Positions 1 through 8,162 of a stretch of DNA of 9,925 bases are shown one piece after another. This DNA comes from Bacteroidales bacterium. Lineage in GTDB: Bacteria > Bacteroidota > Bacteroidia > Bacteroidales > Muribaculaceae. The translations under genes were made by a program, and so were the position numbers. The notes under the pieces were generated by a model, which searched no databases, had not been told where the DNA came from, and saw only the letters and a list, made by a program, of their open reading frames with translations. The number at the start of each line of letters is the position of its first letter. Positions within the stretch are counted from its first letter, which is position 1. The stretch spans positions 1 through 9,925 of the forward strand of contig CAAFXX010000099.1 of NCBI GenBank assembly GCA_900767075.1. The letters run 5' to 3'.

Positions 1-2
1 AG

Positions 3-2198
3 GTCCAGGATTTCAGTCCTGTCGCCCCCGGTGCCCTCAAGGCTGACGTCAAAGGTACGGTTGTCAATCTCAGCTGGGAGTGGGGCAACGCCGGAGAATC
101 CATCTGTTCCGGAAGTTTCGAGGAGGAAACGTTCTCCTCTCCCTGGAGCGTGAAGAACACCTACAGCTTCGCTCCTGAATCCGGAGCCAACTGGATGATC
201 TACGATTTCACCGATTATTCCGACGAACCGCTCCATCACGACGGAAGCCGTGCGGCGTTGCTTATGATGGCTTCGGAAGGGGATGACGCCGACCCCACGA
301 CACTTCATCAGGATGAATGGCTGATGGTGCGTCCCGGCACTGGCGCAGTCTACATGGACTTCTGGTATTTCCTCCATCCCGAGCTGCGTGAGGTGGGCGG
401 CTATAAGGATTTCCCCGACCATTATTACGTGCTCATCAGCCGCGACAACGGCGAGACATGGAATGAACTCTGGGACGGCCGCTGGGATATGGGCCCCGCC
501 GAGGGCGTCCAGCAGGCTTCACTATTCCTCGGCAATCCTACCGACGAGAATACGCTGGTGGCATTCAACGCCGTCAGCGCGGATGAAGAATCCCTTTATT
601 TCCTCTGGACCGTCGACGATGTGAATTTCTACAACGAGGCACAGGCTGCCGAGAGAAGCGTGCGGATGTCGGCACCCAAGTCTGTCCGTAGTCTTGACCT
701 TGATCCCAATATACCGTTATACCGTGAGTTCGTTCCTTCCGATCCGTCGGCTAAGAAGGTGCGCCGTGCATCTGAATCGGAATGGCTTAACGGCGGCAAT
801 ATCACCTACCGCGTTTATCTTGACGGCGAAATGATAGCCGATTATATCAAGGCACGCTATTATACCGATTATTCGGATAAGACTCCCGGACAGCATGTCT
901 ATTCCGTTATGGCATGGTCGGAGGCGAAAGACCTTGAATACGACAAGGCGACAGTTACGGCGGACGTCGAGGAACAGACATTCGAGCCGGCTCGTAATCT
1001 GAAGGCTACATATACCCTCCAGAGCAACGGAAAATACGTGATAGAGGCAACCTGGGATAAACCCGCCAACGATATGGTCCCCGATCATTACGATGTCTCT
1101 GTAAACGGGAAATCGATCGGTTACATTGACTCGGACTCCCCCCTTGAAATAGGACAGACCGGACTTTATAAGGGTGCCTATACTTTTGAGGTGATAGCAT
1201 GTTATACCTTCCCCGACGGAGAATCCGATCCGGTTTATGCCTCTGTATTCCCCGGCACTGTCCCGACTCCCGGAAACCTGAGGGTGTCACTGAATGGCAA
1301 TGACGCGGAATTGACATGGACTGCACCGGAGGAGGTATCGGAGAATGCTCCGGCTGGTTACCGGCTCTATCGCGGGACTGACTTCCTCGGCACGGTCACC
1401 GGGCTTGTGTATGCCGACCGGAACGTTCCTGCCGGAAACTACAGCTATAGCGTCCATGCAGTGTATTCCGACGGCTCGGTGTCGCTGCCTTCGACGAGGA
1501 GCGTGGCAGTAGGCGATGTGCAGCCGATTGAGATTCCTTATTCCGAGAATTTCGCATCCGACCATATTCCCGCCGGATGGAATGTGGATCTTGTCGACCC
1601 CTACGGATCGGTCAAGGATATGTACTCATGGCGTCTTGACAACTGGTTTGACATTGAGATTCCCGAGAACGCCGGTATGCAGGATTATTTCGCGAGCGTA
1701 AGCGGAGTGGCAGCCGGCATGAACCGTCTGGAGACGCATATCGTATCTCCCTCCCTGAGAATTCCCGAAGCCGGCAAAGCCGTTGTATCTTTCGACAAAT
1801 ATTACTTCGAAGAGAAACCGGGACCTTCCGGAAGCGCAGGATTCCTCCTTCAGGTTTCGAAAGACAATGGCACTGACTGGTCGGATGTGAAGGACCTTGC
1901 AGTAGAACCCAACGGTAAATGCTCCGTGGAACTAGGAGATTATTCCGGTCAGACCATCCAATTGCGCTGGGCGTTTCTGAGCCGCAACTCCGGTATGGCT
2001 GCTATTGACAACGTGGAGGTTTCCTACGCCTCCGCTGTTGACTGCATCGGCTCTGAGACCGGAGAGACAGTGGACGTCTACACCGTAAACGGTGTCACTG
2101 TTGCCCGCAACATTACAGCCGACGCAGTGAAATCCCTCCCGGCCGGCATCTACATAGTCAGAGGCAGGGCAGGCTCCGCCAAAATTCTTGTTCGCTAA
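3..2198 (+). CDS. Secreted multidomain adhesin-like protein with T9SS tail (5' end outside window)
   Basis: The frame is open from base 3, so the GTG at 150 is an internal Val codon and the true start lies upstream; 731 residues are visible. In order: a cleaved-adhesin/MAM-like (choice-of-anchor J type) domain at about 114-635, with SFEEETF at its start, SRDNGETW in the middle and WTVDDVNFY at its end; a short FN3-like segment (about 785-965); two clearer fibronectin-III-like modules (about 985-1245 and 1260-1510); a second cleaved-adhesin domain (about 1530-2025; ENFASDHIPAGW, SKDNGTDW, AIDNVEV); and a T9SS sorting tail (about 2050-2195; VDVYTVNGVTVARN, LPAGIYIVR, ending KILVR). In gingipains and related Bacteroidetes proteins such domains bind host protein or carbohydrate. 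No protease motif is visible here; a catalytic domain may lie upstream. Export across the outer membrane by T9SS is inferred from the tail. Confidence 0.9.
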   Translation, partial: VQDFSPVAPGALKADVKGTVVNLSWEWGNAGESICSGSFEEETFSSPWSVKNTYSFAPESGANWMIYDFTDYSDEPLHHDGSRAALLMMASEGDDADPTTLHQDEWLMVRPGTGAVYMDFWYFLHPELREVGGYKDFPDHYYVLISRDNGETWNELWDGRWDMGPAEGVQQASLFLGNPTDENTLVAFNAVSADEESLYFLWTVDDVNFYNEAQAAERSVRMSAPKSVRSLDLDPNIPLYREFVPSDPSAKKVRRASESEWLNGGNITYRVYLDGEMIADYIKARYYTDYSDKTPGQHVYSVMAWSEAKDLEYDKATVTADVEEQTFEPARNLKATYTLQSNGKYVIEATWDKPANDMVPDHYDVSVNGKSIGYIDSDSPLEIGQTGLYKGAYTFEVIACYTFPDGESDPVYASVFPGTVPTPGNLRVSLNGNDAELTWTAPEEVSENAPAGYRLYRGTDFLGTVTGLVYADRNVPAGNYSYSVHAVYSDGSVSLPSTRSVAVGDVQPIEIPYSENFASDHIPAGWNVDLVDPYGSVKDMYSWRLDNWFDIEIPENAGMQDYFASVSGVAAGMNRLETHIVSPSLRIPEAGKAVVSFDKYYFEEKPGPSGSAGFLLQVSKDNGTDWSDVKDLAVEPNGKCSVELGDYSGQTIQLRWAFLSRNSGMAAIDNVEVSYASAVDCIGSETGETVDVYTVNGVTVARNITADAVKSLPAGIYIVRGRAGSAKILVR

Positions 2199-2283
2199 AA
2201 AACGGATCCATAGGCAGACAGCAATGGATAATAGCATTGATTGCAGTGCATCGGATCCATCCCTGAACTGACCCATTGAAAAG

Positions 2284-2323
2284 AGGTTGTGTCGTAACCG
2301 ATTTTACGACACAGCCTTTTTTT
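2284..2323 (+). terminator. Intrinsic terminator between convergent genes
   Basis: A 14-bp stem (2284-2297 with 2304-2317, one G-U pair) closes a 6-base loop and is followed by seven T (2317-2323), 86 bases after the stop of the plus-strand gene. Read on the minus strand the same hairpin is followed by CTCTTTTC, so it may also stop the protease operon that ends at 2346, though the U-tract is weaker in that direction. Confidence 0.85.
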
Positions 2324-2345
2324 AATGGATTATGCAGCGACGGGG

Positions 2346-4415
2346 CTAAAGATTCACTGCAATCTTCGAGGAGTAGGTTTCTTTGCGATCGGTTGTGAAT
2401 ACAACGACATATATGCCGGGTGTATAGCCGGATGCGTCGATCTGATAGTCTTCGGTCGAGGCAACGAGTTTTCCGGAGATGTCATATATGTTTGCCGAAG
2501 CAAAGACGCCGTTGAAAAATATCTCTTTGTCCTGACTGTCGAAAAATGCTTCGGGACGTTCGCTGAAGGTAACCGGCGACGATACGCCAAGCTGAATGTT
2601 GCCTCCTCGCGCTTCCTTAAGGAATTTTCGCATGAACGCCGATTGCTGCTGTGTGAACATGCAGGCGCATTCAAGACAATAATCCATAAAGTTCTCAACC
2701 TGTACGAGTTCTCCACATTGATAGACGTCGTTGGCGCAATCCGTCTGTTTATACTGATTGAAAGGAATCGGAGGGGTGTCGGAGAAACCGTCGTCGAAAC
2801 TTTCTATCGAGCCGTCGGAATTCTGAACCATCTGAACCGAAGGGTGACGCAAGCCCAGATAATGTCCAAGTTCATGAATAGCCGTGGCATAAGTCGCTTT
2901 GGGGTTGGTCTGCCCGCTGCCGCCGAAAGTATAGTAATTGTCTACGGACAGGCCGTCAAGTTCAGATGCCTCGGCAGTGGCGAGCCAATTGGTCCAGAAA
3001 GTCATGTCGGCATCTCGATACCATGATTTCTGATGTTCCCATGAAGCATTGTCGGTAGGCTCGGGATTGGTTACGAAACCTCCCACATTTCCTTTGCCGT
3101 TAAAGCCTCCGAAGTCCACCACATATATATTGGTGTATCGTTTGTGATCCCAATTTCGCGGTGTGCCGTCTGATTCATATTTATAGGCATATTTCTCTTT
3201 GCCCTTCCCCGTGAGTGGGTAATAGTCGAGGGTGGTTTCATGATATACCACACCGTCGGTAGGATTACCCTGCGGGTCGGTATCCGCAAGAACGAAATTT
3301 ATGTTGGGATTGCCCACCACATCACGGAAAACGGCACGCACTTTCTCGGGACGAGTCTCGCCGTACGCCTGATTCAAGGCATTGATCATGTCGTCTATCT
3401 GGGCTTTGGAAATGCGTTCCTCGGGTTGCTCCGGATTATACACGACATGGACCACTACCGGCAGGTTGATCAGCGAACCGTCGTCGTCAGTCTCGGCTCC
3501 GGTGGCAAACCTTGCGACGGGCATATGCCTTCCGGTTCGGAATGCTCCGACTTGACTTACGGCATTTCCCCGGGCTGTCGTGGGTGAACAGGATGCATTT
3601 ACAGGAGCCGGAGCTTCGGAATCGGGCTTCATGGGCGCGTGAAGCTCTGCGCAGTCCACAATCCCCTTGTCATAATATGGACTGTTGTTGCTCTTGACAT
3701 ATTCTTCAAGCCTGTCGGTTGCCAATGATATCCCATTCACATCCGCACAGATTAATCCAACATTTATCTCGCGCAACTCCTGCGTATACACTATTCCGTT
3801 GGGAAGCGGCTCCGGAGTGCCGTTAAGCGACCAGAAATCGATGTTGAAAAAGCCCTGCATGGCTATTCTGGATGTGTAGTCTTTTGACGTGGAGAACCGG
3901 GAGGTGCATGACGGCATCAGATAGATATAAGGAATCTTCCTGCCGTCGACTTCGAGCGTGTCGCGGAAGCTCACCTCCACATAATCGTTCACGCCTTTAC
4001 CGGTAATTATTTCAGGCACTATCCATTTGTCGCCCGGCCTGGCATCCATATCGATCCATTTGAACCATTTCTTGGGTCTCAGATCATAAACGTACGAAGC
4101 GTTCCCGATACGAATGGCTGCGAATGAACCGAGATATACATCGTCGGTTCCAGAAGTCTGGTTATGGTATGTCAGGCTGCATGACTTGTCGATCCATGAG
4201 GCTGTTGCCGTAAGGGTCTCGCCTGTATCATACATCTTCGCCGTGATGACCGTATCCTTTATAACCTTATATTTGTTGTATCCGTAGGAATATTCTTGCG
4301 CCACCCAATAATTCCAATAAGAACCGACCCTTGCGAGTGGCTCGGCTTCGAGGGCGACGGCTGTCGCCGCCGAGCATGTGAGCAGGGCGACGACAAAGGT
4401 CGTTATGATATTCAT
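2346..4415 (-). CDS. Secreted M43-family (pappalysin/cytophagalysin-like) zinc metalloprotease with T9SS tail
   Basis: This 689-residue protein carries the metzincin zinc motif HELGHYLGLRH at residues 514-524 (H514, H518, H524 as zinc ligands, E515 as catalytic base) and a Met-turn NFMDY with M577 in a Cys-containing context, as in M43 peptidases. The catalytic domain runs from about 318 (LPVVVHVVYN, a typical M43 opening) to 600. Residues 1-21 are a hydrophobic signal sequence, unusual in lacking Lys or Arg before the core. Residues 30-300 form an N-terminal region I do not recognise, perhaps a pro-domain. Residues 641-689 are a T9SS-type tail (NIYDISGKLVAS, GYTPGIYVVVF). It is predicted to cleave protein or peptide substrates outside the cell. 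The start overlaps the stop of the preceding operon gene (ATGA), suggesting translational coupling. Family assignment is firm; substrate is unknown. Confidence 0.93.
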   Translation of the reverse strand: MNIITTFVVALLTCSAATAVALEAEPLARVGSYWNYWVAQEYSYGYNKYKVIKDTVITAKMYDTGETLTATASWIDKSCSLTYHNQTSGTDDVYLGSFAAIRIGNASYVYDLRPKKWFKWIDMDARPGDKWIVPEIITGKGVNDYVEVSFRDTLEVDGRKIPYIYLMPSCTSRFSTSKDYTSRIAMQGFFNIDFWSLNGTPEPLPNGIVYTQELREINVGLICADVNGISLATDRLEEYVKSNNSPYYDKGIVDCAELHAPMKPDSEAPAPVNASCSPTTARGNAVSQVGAFRTGRHMPVARFATGAETDDDGSLINLPVVVHVVYNPEQPEERISKAQIDDMINALNQAYGETRPEKVRAVFRDVVGNPNINFVLADTDPQGNPTDGVVYHETTLDYYPLTGKGKEKYAYKYESDGTPRNWDHKRYTNIYVVDFGGFNGKGNVGGFVTNPEPTDNASWEHQKSWYRDADMTFWTNWLATAEASELDGLSVDNYYTFGGSGQTNPKATYATAIHELGHYLGLRHPSVQMVQNSDGSIESFDDGFSDTPPIPFNQYKQTDCANDVYQCGELVQVENFMDYCLECACMFTQQQSAFMRKFLKEARGGNIQLGVSSPVTFSERPEAFFDSQDKEIFFNGVFASANIYDISGKLVASTEDYQIDASGYTPGIYVVVFTTDRKETYSSKIAVNL

Positions 4416-5563
4416 TTCACTATGATTTTTGTGGTTGACCGATTCTGTCCGTTGTCGGATACGGCAACATAGATTCCGGGCAGAAGACCGGTTGTGTCAA
4501 GAGACGATTGTCCTTTAAGCATGAGGTGACCCTGCATATCGAAGATCGCGATGTCCGCACCTTTGGCAGAGACTGTCCTGCCGTCGAATATGAGTGCCAG
4601 AGCGGAATCTGCTTCTACATGATTGACGCCGGTGGTCTTGAGCATTCTCCAATAATATTCGAGATGGTTGCCGTCTCTCCATGTATCGGTAGATGCGGTA
4701 TAAGATGCAGTCAGCGTTTTCACAGGATAACCGTTGTCGTCATATTCATAGGATGTCCGGCGCGTTGCCACATATTCACCTGTGGCTCCACGCATGAATT
4801 CAGTTGAGCTTTGCAGTTGACCTGATTCAGTGTACGTCTGTTCCACCTTTTTGATATTGGTGCTTGTGCCGTCGCCGTTAGGTGCGGTATAGTCATAGCT
4901 TATAAGTCTTCCTTCCTTGTCGTATTCAAACGCTATATCCATATATTTTTTAAGTCCTCCCTTGCCGTCGGATCTAAAGGATTCCGCTGTGAGGGGACAT
5001 TGATTGTCATTGAAGGTCTTATATTCGAATCTCATATCGGGTAATAGGTCGTCATATACTCCGGCGCGCGCGTACATGTCAAAAGCTATGAGCTCACCAT
5101 TGTCGCCGTAAGTACTCTTCTCGACCCCTTTGACGAACATTTCGTCAAGATCCTTGTCATACATATTTACAAACACGCTGTCGAGCCGATTGAGTGTATG
5201 GAATTTTTCATTGACTCTCGTAAGTGTCCATTCCGTGCCGTTCCACGAATATAACGAGTATTTCACTTCATTACCGTTTTCATCATAAACGAACTCATCT
5301 TTGTTGCCTGATGATTCCGTGCCGTCCCAACGTATTGTAACGGTATGAGATTCGATCTCGAAGCCATTTTCATCGAATTGATTGAATTCCTTTGCCGTGA
5401 CTTTTCCATTGGAACCGAAAGAATAGATTGAGTCCTGAACGAATATCGCTCCTTGCAGATTGACCCATCTTGAGGGTATGTCGTTGAGACGTTCTTCAAA
5501 AACCTGTGCTGATGCAAACTGGATTGCCAGAAGGGCAGTTGCCGATAGTAATAATTGTTTCAT
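4412..5563 (-). CDS. Secreted repeat protein with T9SS tail, first gene of the protease operon
   Basis: A 383-residue protein with a clear signal peptide (K2, hydrophobic core to residue 16, FASA then Q20 as likely cleavage region) and a C-terminal T9SS-type tail (about 315-383; IAIFDMQGHLMLKG, GLLPGIYVAV, KIIVK). Between them are six clear and about two weak copies of a roughly 30-residue unit built around Y-D-x-x-G followed by a hydrophobic strand. Anchors are at about 63, 93, 152, 214, 244 and 274, with degenerate copies near 121 and 184. The units resemble YD/RHS-like or similar beta-hairpin repeats, but I cannot assign a family. No catalytic motif is visible. It shares a promoter and an ATGA overlap with the metalloprotease gene, so it may be a surface partner, substrate-binding protein or chaperone for it (inference). 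Confidence 0.88.
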   Translation of the reverse strand: MKQLLLSATALLAIQFASAQVFEERLNDIPSRWVNLQGAIFVQDSIYSFGSNGKVTAKEFNQFDENGFEIESHTVTIRWDGTESSGNKDEFVYDENGNEVKYSLYSWNGTEWTLTRVNEKFHTLNRLDSVFVNMYDKDLDEMFVKGVEKSTYGDNGELIAFDMYARAGVYDDLLPDMRFEYKTFNDNQCPLTAESFRSDGKGGLKKYMDIAFEYDKEGRLISYDYTAPNGDGTSTNIKKVEQTYTESGQLQSSTEFMRGATGEYVATRRTSYEYDDNGYPVKTLTASYTASTDTWRDGNHLEYYWRMLKTTGVNHVEADSALALIFDGRTVSAKGADIAIFDMQGHLMLKGQSSLDTTGLLPGIYVAVSDNGQNRSTTKIIVK

Positions 5564-5600
5564 TGTGGAAAGGTTTTAGAGTTACTGAATTTTATTGGCT

Positions 5601-5632
5601 CAAATTTACCCGGCATTAAAATAAAATCCAAA
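5601..5632 (-). promoter_or_regulatory. Bacteroidetes-type promoter of the protease operon
   Basis: On the minus strand TTTG (5632-5629) is followed after 20 bases by TAAATTTG (5608-5601), an exact match to TAnnTTTG. Transcription would start near 5596, giving a leader of about 33 bases before the ATG at 5563. This is a motif match only. Confidence 0.7.
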
Positions 5633-5736
5633 AATATACAGATTGCATGACTACAAACCCTATGATAAATTACTACGTCATTTATTGTAAGCTGATTGTA
5701 TTTCAATCGTTTGTATTGCAAATTCATAAGTCGTGA

Positions 5737-5759
5737 CAATATTTTCAAATCAATATTTT
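5737..5759. repeat. 9-bp direct repeat upstream of the regulator
   Basis: CAATATTTT occurs at 5737-5745 and again at 5751-5759, a 14-base period. The second copy runs into the TTTG promoter element. The spacing and position fit a possible binding site for a dimeric regulator, but chance in AT-rich DNA is not excluded. Confidence 0.4.
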
Positions 5760-5787
5760 GTGGTTTCGCGATAATCATTTAAATTTG
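5757..5787 (+). promoter_or_regulatory. Bacteroidetes-type promoter of the TPR/LuxR regulator
   Basis: TTTG at 5757-5760, a 19-base spacer and TAAATTTG at 5780-5787 match the Bacteroidetes vegetative promoter exactly. The last G lies only 4 bases before the ATG at 5792, so the predicted transcript is leaderless or nearly so. The promoter overlaps the second copy of a 9-bp direct repeat. Confidence 0.68.
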
Positions 5788-5791
5788 CAGC

Positions 5792-7585
5792 ATGCGATTA
5801 GGATTACATAATCAATCATTTGTCCGGACGGTTTTGATGATATTTGTTGTCATTTTGTGCTTTCCGGTGTCGGCCTCGAAAAATTATCCGGTTCGCGACA
5901 GGCTTGTCGATTATTCTGCGCAATTTGCCAAAGATGTGCTCCACTCGCCTTCGGATGAAAAAAAGCTTCTGGACCTTAAGCGGAAAACTGTGTCCGATTC
6001 GGCGGCATACGATGCAATGAGGCTTTTTGGACGCGACATGTTCGTAAGAAGTCAGCAGACATTCGCGTATGAATATTTTAAAGAGGCGTTGTCCATCTTG
6101 TCGGAATACAAGGAGATTTCAAAAGAATGCATGGTATTTAAAGCATATTGTTATCTGCTTCTCGGCTCTGCCGCCGATGAAATCGGCATGCAGCAACTGT
6201 CGCTTGAATATTTCTTCAAAGGTCTGCGTTTAAGCGAAAAACTCGGCAACCATCCTCTTACCGGATTTTTCTATAATAATATAGGAGTATGTTATACCCA
6301 TACAAACGAATATGACAAAGCTGAAGCATATTTTGCCAAGGCATTGAAAATCACTCTTGAAGTGGGCCTTGACCAGCATTCGAGCCTTAACTGCCGCAAT
6401 TTGTCGGAAGTACGCATGAAAGTCGGCGATTTCGACGGCGCCATAGACTATGCCCTGAAAGCTGCCCAATGCCTCGATGAGAAAAAATTCCCTGATGAAT
6501 ATTATGTGGTGCTGTCGCATCTCGGAATGCTTTATCTCCAAAATAAAGATTTTGACAAAGCTCACCTCTGGTTGGAAAACGCCTATAAGAATCAGATCAA
6601 GAGACCTACCAGAGCCAATGCATTCGATACATGTGTGCGTCTGATGGAACTCAATGCCGCCATCGGTAATGCCGACTCTCTCGACCGATACAAAAAAGAA
6701 GCTGTAAAACTTGCCGATGAAACAGGAAATCCGCTTTTGAAGGTGCGCCTTTATGAGAGTCTTGCCCAAATCTATAATTCCAATGGGGAAACAGATAAAG
6801 TATATGGAATACTGCAAAAGATGATCTCGCTGAAAGATTCAGTCTATAAGGCAGAAAATTTAGCGCGCATGGAGCAGGCGCACAATATATATGAAATCGA
6901 GAAGAAAACGATAAAAAAAGAATCTGCGATTGAAAAATGGAATCCGGTTATTGTTCTTGTGACAATGGGCTCGATAGTGTTGGTAATGTCCGGCATGCTG
7001 ATCTGGATTATAGCCATGCGACGAAGGGCAGAACATGAACGTAAAGAAAAAGATGATGCAAATGCGTCGCTTGCCGAACTCAGAGAGATACGACTGAATG
7101 AGGAGCGGGAAATGAAAGAGCGGGCGGAACGTGAACTCGGCGAACATCAGCGCCGCCTTATAGCCGTGACACTTGAAAAAATCAAGACCTCGCAACAGAT
7201 AGAGGATGCCTTGTCAGATATCAGACAGGCGCTCCTGAAAGTGTCACAGCGCGATAGCGAGACCCGTCAAAAACTGAAGAATGCGATTCTCAAACTCGGG
7301 TCACTCAATAAAACCGCCGATTGGGAAGAGTTTCAACATTATTTCACATTGGTGCATCCTGAATTCTACCGGCGGCTTGAAGAAAGACACCCCAATCTGA
7401 CACCTAAGGAACGCAAATTATGCGCAATGATTGCCCTTGGATTGTCGACCAAAGATATAGCTTCGCTTACGCTGAGGGAAGTGCGCAGCGTGGAGTCTTC
7501 CCGAAATCGTCTGCGTAAGAAGCTCGGGATCTCCTCTAAGATAAACCTTGAGGATTATATGCATCGTTTTGCCATCGGCGTTTAG
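5792..7585 (+). CDS. Membrane-spanning TPR-repeat regulator with LuxR-type helix-turn-helix
   Basis: This 597-residue protein has an N-terminal signal or anchor segment (about 12-28), helical tetratricopeptide-type repeats (about 70-360; for example NNIGVCYTHTNEYDKAEAYF and LSHLGMLYLQNKDFDKAHLW), one membrane segment (about 385-408, followed by RRR), a charged coiled coil (about 410-505), and a C-terminal LuxR/GerE-like HTH (about 535-590; LTPKERKLCAMIALGLSTKD, then SVESSRNRLRKKLGI). This is a known Bacteroidetes architecture in which TPRs face the periplasm and the HTH the cytoplasm. The preceding WEEFQHYFTLVHPEFYRRL segment is typical of that group. It is divergent from the protease operon, with both promoters in the shared gap, so control of that operon is plausible but inferred. 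An alternative start is the ATG at 5837, but the longer form gives a more conventional basic N-region before the hydrophobic stretch. Confidence 0.9.
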   Translation: MRLGLHNQSFVRTVLMIFVVILCFPVSASKNYPVRDRLVDYSAQFAKDVLHSPSDEKKLLDLKRKTVSDSAAYDAMRLFGRDMFVRSQQTFAYEYFKEALSILSEYKEISKECMVFKAYCYLLLGSAADEIGMQQLSLEYFFKGLRLSEKLGNHPLTGFFYNNIGVCYTHTNEYDKAEAYFAKALKITLEVGLDQHSSLNCRNLSEVRMKVGDFDGAIDYALKAAQCLDEKKFPDEYYVVLSHLGMLYLQNKDFDKAHLWLENAYKNQIKRPTRANAFDTCVRLMELNAAIGNADSLDRYKKEAVKLADETGNPLLKVRLYESLAQIYNSNGETDKVYGILQKMISLKDSVYKAENLARMEQAHNIYEIEKKTIKKESAIEKWNPVIVLVTMGSIVLVMSGMLIWIIAMRRRAEHERKEKDDANASLAELREIRLNEEREMKERAERELGEHQRRLIAVTLEKIKTSQQIEDALSDIRQALLKVSQRDSETRQKLKNAILKLGSLNKTADWEEFQHYFTLVHPEFYRRLEERHPNLTPKERKLCAMIALGLSTKDIASLTLREVRSVESSRNRLRKKLGISSKINLEDYMHRFAIGV

Positions 7586-7652
7586 GCATCCCATATTTAT
7601 GCAAATGAAGGACTTTTGTTTTATGGAAAAAGAGATATGAGATAACGACCTT

Positions 7653-7684
7653 GTTGCGTATCAGCCGATAAATATATACCTTTG
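7653..7684 (+). promoter_or_regulatory. Probable promoter of the broken oxidoreductase gene
   Basis: TACCTTTG at 7677-7684 matches TAnnTTTG exactly. GTTG at 7653-7656, 20 bases upstream, matches three of four bases of the TTTG element. The leader before the ATG at 7701 would be about 10 bases. The promoter seems intact although the gene it serves is truncated. Confidence 0.55.
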
Positions 7685-7700
7685 TAAAAAGAATCGAGTT

Positions 7701-8162
7701 ATGAAACATGTTATTATCGGTGGCGTGGCGGGCGGAGCCACAGCCGCGGCAAGAATACGCAGAATATCAGAAAAAGACGATATTGTTCTTTTTGAAAAGG
7801 GGGAGTATATATCATATGCCAACTGTGGTCTTCCTTATTATATGGGGGACACGATTGCCGAACGCGACAGGCTCTTTGTCCAGACGCCCCGGAGCTTTGG
7901 ACGAAGGTTCAAAATCGATGTCCGGACAAAATCAGAAGTCTTGGCAATCCATGCGGACCTGAAGACGGTTGAAGTCAAAAGTCCTGATGGCAGCACTTAT
8001 GAGGAAAGCTACGACAGGCTGCTGCTTTCGCCGGGAGCTGTCCCTTTCACGCCAACGCTGCCCGGTATTTTCACGCTCCGCAATGTGGCTGATACTGATG
8101 CCGTGAAGAATTATCTTGACCGAAATAGAGTGAAACGGACGCTTGTGATAGGCGGCGGTTTC
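7701..8162 (+). pseudogene. Truncated FAD/NAD(P)-disulfide oxidoreductase (CoA-disulfide reductase type), 5' fragment
   Basis: The first 154 codons encode a pyridine nucleotide-disulfide oxidoreductase. The FAD-binding glycine motif is IIGGVAGGATAAAR (residues 5-18), the single-cysteine active site SYANCGLPYYMGD has C42, and LLLSPGA (about 107-113) is the second flavin-contact motif. A single Cys in SYxNCGxPY is typical of CoA-disulfide reductase and NADH oxidase/peroxidase relatives. The homology ends at VIGGGF (149-154), inside the glycine motif that opens the NAD(P)H-binding domain. The rest of that domain, the dimer domain and any rhodanese domain are missing; relatives are usually over 430 residues. 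The frame stays open to 8357, but residues 155-218 are Arg/His/Pro-rich and are the wrong-frame reading of a T9SS tail. The product is expected to be non-functional unless this is an assembly error. Confidence 0.85.

Noticed and set aside
150..152. GTG at 150 as the start of the first gene
   Set aside because: The frame is open to base 3 and the upstream residues (LSWEWG, SFEEETF) are the natural beginning of the cleaved-adhesin domain, so the start lies outside the window.
2325..3026. A 233-codon plus-strand open frame
   Set aside because: It lies entirely antisense to the metalloprotease, whose zinc motif and sorting tail are unmistakable. The antisense translation shows no domain pattern.
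4370..4415. Lipoprotein signal in the metalloprotease (LLTC)
   Set aside because: Thr before the Cys does not fit a lipobox, which needs Gly, Ala or Ser there. A T9SS tail is present instead, so ordinary Sec export is likelier.
5560..5778. A 72-codon minus-strand frame in the divergent gap
   Set aside because: It overlaps both predicted promoters and runs into the start of the repeat-protein gene in another frame. It shows no family resemblance.
6230..6817. A 195-codon minus-strand open frame
   Set aside because: It is antisense to the TPR repeats of the regulator. Its apparent Phe/Ile-rich hydrophobicity follows from reading Lys/Glu-rich codons backwards.
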